From positions 2,796,501 to 2,860,500 of the forward strand of contig CALZFC010000004.1 of NCBI GenBank assembly GCA_945643635.1: 64,000 bases of DNA, in the 5' to 3' direction. Below are positions 47,537-58,315 of the stretch, in pieces. Source of the stretch: Allodiplogaster sudhausi. Taxonomy: Eukaryota; Nematoda; Chromadorea; Rhabditida; Diplogasteridae. Every line of letters starts with the position of its first letter. Within the stretch, counting starts at the first letter, position 1. The notes below the pieces were generated by a model. It did not search any database. It was not told the origin of the DNA and worked only from the letters and a program-made list of their open reading frames with translations. The translations under genes and the position numbers were made by a program.

Positions 47537-49308
47537 CGCATTGTCTTCTAAATTAATTTTTTTATGAATATTTATTAATTATACTTTAATTCAGTCAAAT
47601 TTCACGTTATTGATAAATGTATATTATAAAGCAGCTAGAAATTTCATGAAACCACAGCAGGACATGCATTTTGATCGAAATTCGCAGATTGTTTACTCCG
47701 ACAGGGCTAAAAGTTCAATTATTTAATTGTATAATTGGTTGTCTACATCCTTAAAGGCTGTGCTCAAACAATCATCTCTGCAAAATGAATGGCCATTTTT
47801 GATCGCCTTATATTTACATTATTTTCTAGTTGTTCCTTTCATACACATTTGTATATTTGAGAGCGGAAAGCTGGCGTGGGAACATGCCTTTGATGGAGGG
47901 CGTCTGCAACAACGGCGCCCATGGCACACGTGGGCGTGAAAACTGATTTGGGAGGTAAGCTTTTATATTTTTATATTTTATTATAATTTAATACTTTACT
48001 ATTTATGCTTTTGATGAAAACCAATTTTTAAAGTTGTTTTTAAATTTTTTTATATAATCTTAACTATTTTCATGTAGATTGATTGTTATAATCTGCCAAA
48101 TAACATGGAGAATATCTTCTTTTTGAGGACTCCGCTACGGCCGCACTTTCGGCAATCAACAGCGAGCTGGAGGAGGATCGATTATTTATTCATTATAGTT
48201 TTTGAATTCAATTGTTTTCAGATAATTTCTCATTATATTGTCCTAATGATTTTTTGTTGCTTAAATTAAATTTATCTTGCCAAAAAATAAAGCATTTTCA
48301 CCACGAAATGACAATGTGGGCAGATGTGACTTGTTAAAATATCTCCCCGTGGTTTCAATGGGACACCCGGCAATGAATGAATGATCATATCGTTGTGCAC
48401 GATATGAGAATCGACGGTTTCAAGTAGCTCTTTGCAGTTATGAAATATACATATGTATGTACATAATTGCTGTGACTGAAATAATTTCAAACCATCACAT
48501 TTCTGACAGGTATGAACCTGTTAGTTTAATATTATTTGAAATCTAAAAATAAATCAGATTTAGAGCAGAACGAGGAAGCGCAGCGGCCGCGAGATGCTGT
48601 TCGAAATATTTATTTATTTATTTATTTATTTACATCAGTTAAGATGTGACAATACTGGGAGCGATATGACGCGACCGGAGATCAATAAAAGGAATAAACA
48701 AATAAGCACCGTGAGAGATAAAAGGAATAAAATAAGAGTGCGAGAAAGAGTAGTACATTTAGATGAAACATATAATTTACTTGAAAAATATGCATGTCTT
48801 CTTTTCCACTCAAGGACAACGCGGGCAGATGTGACTTGTTAAAATATCTCCCCGTGGATTCAATGACACACCCGGCCATATCTTTGTGCACGATATGAGA
48901 ATCGACGGTGTCAAGTAGGGCTTCTACGTTATGAAATATACATATGTAAATTATGTAACTAAAATAATTTCATCCATCACGTTAGGTTAATATTCATTGA
49001 TATCTAAAAATAAAATAAGACTTAGAGTAGAACGAGGAAGCGCAGCCGGCCGAGAGACGCAGTACGAAATGTCTTCTTTTCCACGCTCTTTTTATCGCAA
49101 TCTTTTGTCCCTCGCTCTCTTTCTCAATCTCTCTATTTCCATTTTTCTCTCGTTCTCTGTCTCTCTCTTCCTTTCCCTTTCGCTTTCTCTCCTTCTCAAA
49201 TAAATTTTTTGTGATAAAAATAAATTATTTTTCCATGGGACGCCTACGCAAGAACTATAAATAATCTTACCGTGAGCTGAGTTCTTTTCACTTTGCTATA
49301 CCGAAGAA

Positions 49309-49518
49309 ATGGAGAAGGCAGAGCTGGCGTTCTGCATCTTTTGCTTGCGGCATCGCGAGAAGAAGCCGAGCGCAGAGCGATACTCTTTGGTGAGTGAGAA
49401 GACGATGAGAGGATTCGCGATTGGAGTCACGTGCCGAAGGCAGAGGCAGGAAAACGCGGGCACAATCAAGGAAGCATACGAACAGCCGAGGAAGAGCGAC
49501 GGCTATATATATATTTGA
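49309..49518 (+). CDS. Hypothetical 69-aa CxxC protein
   Basis: ATG 49309 to TGA 49518 in a GC-rich island amid AT-rich repeats. It starts MEKAELAFCIFCLRHREKKP and continues SAERYSLVSEKTMRGFAIGV with a third Cys, ending RKSDGYIYI. The CIFC pair plus a His and basic residues suggest a metal-binding or DNA-binding start (ZAD/THAP-like zinc fingers begin similarly), but no family is established. The true gene may be longer: GTGAGT at about 49390 could be a splice donor. Confidence 0.4.
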   Translation: MEKAELAFCIFCLRHREKKPSAERYSLVSEKTMRGFAIGVTCRRQRQENAGTIKEAYEQPRKSDGYIYI

Positions 49519-50394
49519 CGAGAATGTTTTGTTCTGTTCATTGTTAGAGTGCAACTGACTTTTCCTATTGTGACAACTCGTACCTGTGATTCAAAAAAGA
49601 TGCCTTTGATTCGCCTGTAACACAAAATAAAAGAATAAAAATAGACATATTTGGCATGCAATTAGTGGGTTTCTTTTCTATTCCAATTATCATAAATTAA
49701 AAGTATGTTCTTTTTTAAGTTCTTTAAAAAATGCGCTTCAAGACCTTGTTTCCCTATAAGACCATAACATTGTGGCCAAAACCCGCTGCTGATATCCACT
49801 CTGTTTGAAAATGAATAAATTATAAAAAAAATAAAGCTAATAAAAAAAGTCTTATTTTGCAGATAATCGAACATCGTAACTCTGAGAATTATTTTAAATC
49901 TCGTTATTTTGTCCGCTTCTAACCAAATGGCTGAGCATCTTTTTAATGGCAATGTTTTTGCGGAAACTATGCAAGAACGACAGCGGACATGAACACTGCT
50001 ATCCAGCCATTAAGGAAGGAAAATATCAGGAAATACGACAAGGTTTCAGTCAGCAAACAACAATCTGTACACGTTGAACGACAATTCAAATAAATTTTAA
50101 CAACATGATTTGGAGTAAAATGTGGGCACTTTTAATTCCTTCCAGTACTTCATGTTGCAGCATCTAAAGAAGCAGAAAATAAGGTTATTTGCCGTTCCAG
50201 ATATCTCCATTTCATTAAATTGAACATTGCACATTTGACCAGTGGTTCCAATTCACACAACTGAAATAAGAGTGCAATGATGAATGCAAACACGCTTGTT
50301 TTTCTCATCCGTCTCCTTTATGAACCAAAACCAAAATAAATATATTTCTTACTGCTGACAAGTGTTAATTGTGAGTGTTAACAGTCGCTATCGG

Positions 50395-51010
50395 GTTAGA
50401 AATGGAAAGACAAGTAGAAACAAATTAGAGACAAATGCTTGATAATAACCATATTTCCGCTACCTGTATTTCGCAAAATTTCTCCCCCTTTCTTCTCTCT
50501 CTCTCTCTCTCTATCCGTCTCTCTCTCATACTCGCTCGCTCCCTCTCTCTTTTTCTCCCTCCCCCTATCTCTCTCGCTCCCTCTGCCTTTCATTCCCTCT
50601 CCAATTAAGCGATGGCTTTATTTGCCTTCTTTCTAGATGAGATAGCATCGGCATCTGTAATATAAGCAGAACTCGACACTCAATCGTTTCGCGGCATGAA
50701 ATTTCGCCCCAGGGCATCTTTGGAACGGCAAGAGTGAGAGAGAGAGAGAAAGAGAGATAATGAGTGAGGGAGAGAGAGTGCGAGAGAGTGAGAGAGAGAG
50801 AGGGAAGAGAAATGCTGCCGGAGGGTTCATGTCATAATCGTGGAGTGTCCCTTATCATCCACGGTGTGAAAGAGCCTAATTGGGCCATGATATTTGTGTT
50901 CATTTCATTTTTGCTCGAATTTCGAAAATCACTGAAATATATATGTTCAGTCATAATATATGTAGATGCAAAGAAACATTATCAATTTGTGCAGTACCTA
51001 GAATGAATAT
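50395..51010. repeat. Segmental duplication copy B
   Basis: Same block as 34436-35060, including both microsatellites and GGCATCTTTGGAACGGCAAG. Confidence 0.8.
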
Positions 51011-51037
51011 TCCAACAGTCGTCACGGGAACGAATTG

Positions 51038-51310
51038 GAGAGAGAGAGAGATGGGAGGGTGAGAGAGGGAGAGAGTGAGTGAGAGAAGAAGAGAGAGAAA
51101 GAGAGAGATAAGGAGGGGCACAGAGAAGGAGAGAGGGAGAGGCAGAAAGAAAGCTAGAGAGAAAGAGAGCGAGGAAGAAAGTGTCTTTGAGAGAGAGAGA
51201 ATGGTAGAGAGAAAGAGACAGCAAAGAGCATGAGAGAGTGTGAGATAGAAATGCTTATCGAGAGAGAGAGAGAGAGAGAGGTGCGGAGAGAGCAGGGACA
51301 TATGCACAGA
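51038..51310. repeat. (GA)n microsatellite beside a relic FVPVTT splice site
   Basis: Begins at GTCGTCACGGGAACGAATTG (about 51018), a relic of the C6 FVPVTT exon end, and continues as about 270 bp of GA-rich sequence. Confidence 0.75.
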
Positions 51311-51876
51311 GACGGACAGAGAGAAATAGAACAGGTATTGTATCCACACTGAAAAACCAACGATCAAATCTTGTATACACCACTCTTCTTTTCATGAAGT
51401 AAGCATCATGTAAAGCACCGGGACATTTTCTTTAATCAACTCAAGCTCTAAAATCACTTACTAATGACTTTGTAATGAATGTATATTATATTATGAATTA
51501 AAGAATTAAATAATTATACATTCAAAAAGAAGACGATTTTATTAATAATAATATTTATTTAAAAAACGTGTAAAAGAGCTTTTAAATTTAATTCCTCTTA
51601 CAATAAATGCCGCTCTTAATTATGAGACTGATTGTCAGTCGAAATCATGCGAGCCGTTTGTCCTTTTTTTTACAATATATTTGTCATCACATAAATTGAC
51701 GATATTAATTCAGAATTAAAAGAATTGATAGCGTATAATATCCACTGAACGGGTATGTATCTCTCGAAAACAGAACGCGACGAGGAAAACTCACTTATAA
51801 AGTATACAATGCTGGCAAAACCACAACAAAAAAGAATAATAATTTTTACATACCACAATATAATAAACCAAATTCA

Positions 51877-51994
51877 GAAATCCACTGAAGATCCATCCCA
51901 AGACAACGCCGCCGTCGGAAGACACTTCAACTATTGTGAAGTTGCAGACGGAAAAGGTCGCAGTAATCGAACAGAAAACCGAAGTCTCCACATG
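51877..51994 (+). pseudogene. CCDC9-like terminal exon copy
   Basis: Nearly identical to the last CCDC9-like exon (18678-18794) including TGA and 3' UTR, with only a few substitutions. The preceding exon is absent. Its higher identity than other relics suggests recent duplication or gene conversion. Confidence 0.75.
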
Positions 51995-53099
51995 ATCCTT
52001 TCCAGTCTATCATTCGTTTTTTCATCATTGTTTATCTCCTTTATCTCAGTTCTATTCTTCATATGCATGTACCCAAATCATTCATGTAGCCTTATTTGGT
52101 CTAGGCTTTCTGCAAAATGCTCAACATTCTAAAAACAATTTTAAAAAAGAACAATAAAAAGAGATTATTCAAATATATTTTATAGACATTCAAAATCACA
52201 AAATTGCCTCTTAGAGATGAATAGAGCTATATTTATTAGACAACAATGTTTTATTCTGTTCATTGTTGTTCATTGTTTCCTAATGGGACAACTCGTACCT
52301 GTGATTTCAAAAGAAGATGCCTTTGATTCGTTTGTAACACAAAAAATAGAAAATAAAAATATTTAATCATCCACGGTGTGAAAGCTCACCGAGAAAAGCG
52401 CGGCAATCAGAAATGGCTGACAATGAGAGACTAATCGAACGATGATATTTGTGTTCATTTGTTTTTCGCTCGAATTTCGAAAATCACTGAAATATTTATG
52501 TTGAGTCATAAATTTGTATCCACTGCGAAATGAAGAGCAATCAATTTGTGCAATACCTAATATGTATATTACGACATTCGCACACTGAAATCCACCTGTT
52601 GTGGATATAGATTATTAAAATTATTTAATATTTGATAATTATTTTAAAAAGTGAAATAAGTTGAATGCGTTGCTGCAGCTACCAGGTCCTTTGGAGAACG
52701 ACGCTTCTCTCGTGCGTGTCAAGAGCACGCGAGGAGAATCGCCATTTTCTTTTTCCTCTTTCAAACTTTTTTCATTTGATTTAATTTTTTACAATTTTTT
52801 TTACAAAGACATAGATGTCACATTTCATTATTCTTCTTTATCTTTTAATGCAGAAATGTTTTTTTCAAGTTGTCTCCTTTCGATCAACAACACATAACGT
52901 AGAGTAGCTGAAAGAAATTGGAGCGGTAAAGCTGTAGGAGACTCTGTTGGATGTCTTTCTCTCTTTAAGGAGTCAACAACTCATATTTGAATTCGTGCGT
53001 TTTTGCACAATTTTAAGTGGTCTTTAATTCTACTATATAAAATGACGTTACAGCGAAACGGTGAGATGGAGAAAATGGATTTGGAAAGTAAGGAGAACG

Positions 53100-53177
53100 A
53101 GAGAATGAGAGAGTGATAAAGGAAGGAGAAAACAAGAGAAAGAGAGAGAGTGATAGAGAGAGAAGAATGTCCGAGAG

Positions 53178-53226
<49 letters not shown>
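53100..53226. repeat. (GA)n microsatellite
   Basis: GAGA tract with about 44 bp of uninterrupted repeat at 53181-53225. Confidence 0.85.
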
Positions 53227-53229
<3 letters not shown>

Positions 53230-53564
53230 GACGACTTCGTACTGTCGTCATTAAATACGTCTCTACGTCTAGGTTTGTTCTTCTTTTCTGCAACACAAGC
53301 AACTCATTCAATTTGCGCAAGAAAGTGTGAGCAAAATAAAATACATTGATATAATGTTGGAAATGTTGACGAAAAAAGGCACCAGTGTGAACCGAGTTAT
53401 CTGCTGGGATACATATATGCATGTCTCCCCTAACTCAGGCTTTCTCGTACCCTTTCTCTCTCTTTCTCACCCTCTCTTTCTATCCCTCTTTCTCACACCC
53501 ACCCTCTCTTTCTATAACTCTCTCTCACCCTCTCTTTCTATCTTTCTTTCGCTCTCCCACCCTA

Positions 53565-55932
53565 CAGTACTGGCCAAAAGGTTATGATATTTTGGTTTTT
53601 CATGCATATCTTCTCTCAAAGTTGAAGAAAGTTTATGCAATTTTCAGGGTTGCTTCTTTATAATGACAAGCTTCTAAATTCAAATTATTAGTTTCATTAA
53701 CTCACTAATGAGCGAAAAAAATCAATAACTCAAATCACCCAGATTGAACAGATAGGCGTGATAGACAAAATATTTTATTTCTTCGCTATCCGCTTTGTTA
53801 TTATTGTAATCTCATTTTAGTTGCATTGTTCAACATCCTAACAATAACTTTTCAGTCGATTTACGATTTTATCTCATGCTTTTGCATACTGCTGCCTCCT
53901 GTGCGCGATTCATGTCATCGGCCTGAGACCCAGAAAGTTCATGAGGATAAAATCGATAATTTTCTAGAACGCCTATGGTAATAATGATGTGAACATATTA
54001 TCAGGTAATCATTGAACTAATTCAGGTGGTTACTTGAACTGTAGATATTAGATTCTAACTATTTGTGCACACTTTGAACACCGCGGTCAACTTTTGTCCG
54101 CCGCGCAGAAGTGCTGAAAGTGATTTTGTGCAGGAGTCCATTCTTCGAAAGCGGTTTTGCCTATCTCTAACGATAGTTAATAGGTTTTTTTTCCATATTC
54201 AGAAGCCATATTTCATCCCTGGCATGATGAGGCCATAAGGAACAGTAGATCCTTTGAATGTACCCTGGCATAGAGTAGTACGGTGTATTGACGGCTGTCT
54301 GTTCTATATCAATCACAACTTCAAATTAGCTAATTGAGATCCGTCTTATCGGTTAAAGTGATTTTTGACTCGATCTAAAAATTTCGGGTTTAGATTCCCG
54401 CCTTATGGGGCACCGTAGTACTCTGTGCCAGGGTACATTCAAATGATCTACCCTCCCTTTGTGGCCTCATAAAGTCAATAATGAAATAAGGTCTGCTAAA
54501 GATATAACAGCCTATCAACTATCATTATAGATAGGCTAACCCATTTTTCAAATACGGACTCCTGCACAACATCACTTTTACCACGTCTTCTCTGCGGACC
54601 AACGTTGACGGCGGTGTTCAAGGTGTGCACAAATAGTTAGAATCTAATATCAAAAGTTCAAATAACCATCTGAATTAGTTCAATGATGACCTGAAAATAA
54701 GTTTGCATAATTATTGCCATAGGCGTACTAGAAAATTATCGATTTTATCCTCTTGAACTTTCTGGATCTCACAAGGGAACTCCTTATCCGTAATCCAGCC
54801 AATCGCGATCTGAGTAGTTTTTAGGTTCCTTCGATAACACAAGATAGACAACAAGGAACAACGTAAAAGTGCCTAATATCTCGCAAATTCCAATTGAAAT
54901 TATTTTAATTAATCTAATTAATTTATGTCCCTGAAATGTTGGGCGGGACTGTATGCCGGAGAGAAATTGACTTTACCGTAAATACAACCATAACTCTCGA
55001 AAACTGCAAAATCAAGCAAAACGAACTTCAGATTCCGTTTCGTCGCATCAAATTACCCCCTGGGGCAAGTTTCTGCGAAAATTTGTTTATTTTATGAAAA
55101 TTATGTGGACTTGGGGGCACTTTTGGATCACAATTCATGGAGAAGTAAACTTATTACCAAAAATAAATTTGTTTAAAGTACATCGCAAAATTATCATAAC
55201 AAAATTTGCATACACTTAAAATCGTTTTAATACCCGTTTAACAATGCCCTTTGTAATCAGTTTAAACAAAACGTGGCAGCAAAAGATTTGTCACCAAAGG
55301 GAATCGAATCCTTGACCTCGAAAACTAAAGGCGAGCGCGCAACCTACTGCGCCTCCATGCCTGATCTAATTGTAAGGTGCAAAACCAATGACTGATAAAG
55401 GTCGAGCATTTCCTATGTAAAATTTATTCATTTTTCAAAAATTCATATAAAATCGCAAGGGCGACGGTAGCAGATTTAAAATAGTTTAAGAAGCATTTTT
55501 CGAGCAGGGCTACATAAAAAAAACAACTCAGATCGCGAATGGCTGGGTTACGGATAAAGGGTTCCCTCGTCAGGCCGATGACATGAATCGCGCACAGTAG
55601 GCAGACAGTATGCAAAAGCATGAGATAAAATCGCAATTTGACTGAAAAGTTATCCTTGGGATGTTAAGCAAGACAACTAAAATAAAGTTACCATAAAAAA
55701 CTACCCGGAGATCGAAGAAATAAAATATTGTTTCCATCACGCCCAAATGTTCAATCTGGGTGATTTGAGTTATTGATTTTTTTCGCTCATTAGTGAGTTA
55801 ATGAAACTAATAATTTGAATTTAGAAGCCTGCCATTATAAAGAGCAACCCTGAAAATTTCTTAACCTTTTTTCAACTTTGAGAGAAGATATGCATGAAAA
55901 ACCAAAATATCATAACCTTTTGGCCAGTACTG
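53565..55932. mobile_element. Nested foldback transposon with Tc1/mariner-type ends
   Basis: Ends CAGTACTGGCCAAAAGG / CCTTTTGGCCAGTACTG, each flanked by TA. The outer inverted arms are about 370 bp (53565-53935 against 55562-55932). Inside is a second inverted repeat (53937-54160 against 54545-54770), then a truncated copy of the 25.4-kb MITE (about 54818-54953). CAGT...TGGCCAAAA ends beside TA are typical of Tc1/mariner elements. No transposase remains. tRNA-like sequences lie at about 54335-54415 (plus) and 55285-55360 (minus). Confidence 0.85.
53937..54770. repeat. Inner foldback with tRNA-like centre
   Basis: Arms share GGAGTCC(A/G), CACAAATAGTTAGAATCTAA (right-arm form) and ATCGATTTTATCCTC in inverted order. 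A smaller inverted pair (TACCCTGGCATAGAGTAGTA near 54260; TACTCTGTGCCAGGGTA near 54418) encloses TCGGTTAAAGTGA...GGGTTTAGATTCCCGCC, a degenerate A-box/B-box arrangement. Confidence 0.7.
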
Positions 55933-58315
55933 TATGTTTCTATCCCCTCGGGTGATCAGGCACACCTTTCAGAGGAGCACACAGTACTTTGGCAAAAAAA
56001 AAATTATTTCTGGCCAATTGTAAGATATTATATTTTAATAATACGAAACTGACTTTTAATATAGAAAAAACGACATGTTTGCAACTCTAAATAAATGCGA
56101 GCCGGATCACTTAATATCAAGTGTAGGTCTTGGTCCCTGCCTTTTATGTGAACGCGTGCAACAGAACCCCTGGACACGTTGAAGTGATTTGAAAAAAGTG
56201 TTTAAATAAATATAAATTTCATCCATATAAATAATTTAGGCATTCTAAAGTTAGGTATTATAAATTTAAATCGTTTATCATTTTAATTATAATTTAGAAA
56301 AAAAATAAAATGTTTTCTGTTCATTTTATTTCGCCCGATTTTTCAGCTATCTTATGCGTGAGTATTTGATGAACGTATGGAAAGGATTGTAGATCAGCAA
56401 ACTGGGATGAGGAAGTTGGAAATTGATCGAAACGGTTTAATATATGTAATAACATCTATCTATTCATTCATCATGTTATTTCTTTTAAGAAGAATACGTA
56501 TGTAGCAGCAACAATGCTAGGATTGTTAAGTATGTATTATAGTTTAAGTTTTTTAATATTTATATTTCTAGCCACACACACCCATTCAATATACTTGTGC
56601 TCATTTTAGCTGACTCTTAATAGATTTGAAATTTCCTGATGATTGCCCAACGAACCGATTTATCTTTCTGTAGATCTCAGTGAGAAGTATGGCATTCGAT
56701 TCATTGAAAAAAAGCGAGTTAAGACCTGATGCCTCTACAAGTTTTATTTAGACCAAGTTCTCTAGGTTGTGCAGAACGTGTTGCAGCTCATGGTTATTTG
56801 TCAATTTAAATATTTTATTTTCATGCGATTGACTAGAAAATGCAAAGTTGACCAGCGCTTCTGAGTCACACATGCAATCTCAATGTAATCAACATAATTT
56901 TCATATCTTTTTTATTGCATATTTCTGTCTTGCACCAAAAATTAGTTAAAATATAGGGGTAGAGTCGAGATAGCAACATTGTAAAAAAAAAGAAAGAGAA
57001 AGGCTGATGATGAGAGAGAATGTTGACATATACATAGGGGCAGAGAGAGAAAAAAATGTCCGTCAACAAATCAAATCATGTAAACACCTTCCTTCTTTTC
57101 ATGAAGTAAGCACCATGTAAAACACCGGGGCATTTTCTTTAATCAGCTTAAACTAGCGTTAAATTTATCTTTTTCAATGTTTAGGTGATGTAAGTTATGA
57201 ATGTGGTCTGCTTAAACTAAAACAGAACCTAATGATGAACATCAAAATATTTTTTTAATAAACGAGGAATTTCCATTTGAAATAAATGGCATTTGAAATC
57301 CTGACACAGGGAAATTAATGGTCTTGCTGGACTAGCCTATTTTTCACTAATAATAAACTCCGCTTAATTCCGGAGATTTCGAGATACAACCATTTAGCCA
57401 AAAATCAGAAGCTGCAATTAGGACTCATCAGACGTGTCAGGGTTATCGTGGTAGGAGTTTACGTAATCAAGCTTCCTTTAAGCTCCAAAATCACTTACTA
57501 ATGACTTTTTAATGAATGTATATTATATTATAACTTAAAGAATTGAATAATTATACATTCAAAAAGGAGGCGTATTTATAGAGAGATATGGTAAAGCAAC
57601 AATAATCTGACAGCGAGAAAGAGGAGAGAGATCAATAAAAACGTTAGCTTATTGCGTTTATTAAAAATTGTGTTTATTTAAAAAATATTTATATATCTAT
57701 ATACATATATTATAGATCACAACTAAGGACTAAATTGTATCATTCACTTAGATTATGTTCTCCAGGTTGTGCAGAACGGGTTGCAGCACAAGCTTTTTTG
57801 CCAATCTAAATATGAATTGAAAATGCCAAGTTATCCAGTGCATCTGAGTCACACAAGTGAAATAAGAATGTGATGAATTCAATCTTCAATTGCTCTCTTA
57901 ATCCTCGTTGTGCATTGAACAAAATTCACATATTTCTTCCTGTTCTCCCGTGACCCTACTAAAAATATGCGATCCGCGTGTGCCATTTATTTACATTCTG
58001 ATGCAATTATCAACTTGGTTGGTAAAGTAAAACAAGGAGAAAGAGAGCGTTCTTCATTACATTAAGGTATGTACATGTCAATGAAAAAATAAAATTCATG
58101 GAAATACAGCAATACATGGATTTTATCGGAAATTCAGAGATCGTTTAATAAGACAAACGGATGTACTCAAACAATCAACAACTACGCTGCACGATGCATG
58201 ACCATTTTTGTTTTTGATACCTTTATATTAGCTTTAATCCGTGTCTTTATACAAACACATCAATTCGCATTCGCCACCAGAAATCTAAGAGTAAAAAAGA
58301 AGGAAGCTTGCTTAC
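55933..58315. other. AT-rich, array-like repeats, no supported gene
   Basis: Holds a piece shared with 37480 (TGTGAACGCGTGCAACAGAA near 56150), a segment shared with 47.2 and 51.4 kb (CATGAAGTAAGCACCATGTA near 57100), and AT-rich filler. 58120-58200 repeats the GAAATTCAGAGATCG motif found beside C6 exons. No exon signal. Confidence 0.5.

Larger units (their letters stand above)
35061..53100. repeat. Degenerate array of host-gene fragments, period about 4.7-5 kb
   Basis: The anchor CATTCAGGAAG... lies near 35660, 40325, 45325 and 50010 (source-like copy at 19397). Remnants of the C6 last-Cys exon lie near 36390, 41150 and 46105. The CCDC9-like exon 5 segment (GCGGAAAGCTGGCGCGGGAA and variants) lies at 38166, 41415, 45151 and 47863, with inverted pieces at 38005-38045 and 39490 (last exon). 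Each unit mixes CCDC9-like and C6-gene fragments with AT-rich spacers. 36960-37560 matches 52630-53080. Most copies carry stops and frameshifts. Apart from the features listed separately, no functional gene is supported. Confidence 0.7.

Noticed and set aside
55285..55360. A functional tRNA gene
   Set aside because: D-arm and T-arm motifs are good but the T stem has a mismatch and no clear acceptor stem was found. Treated as tRNA-derived.
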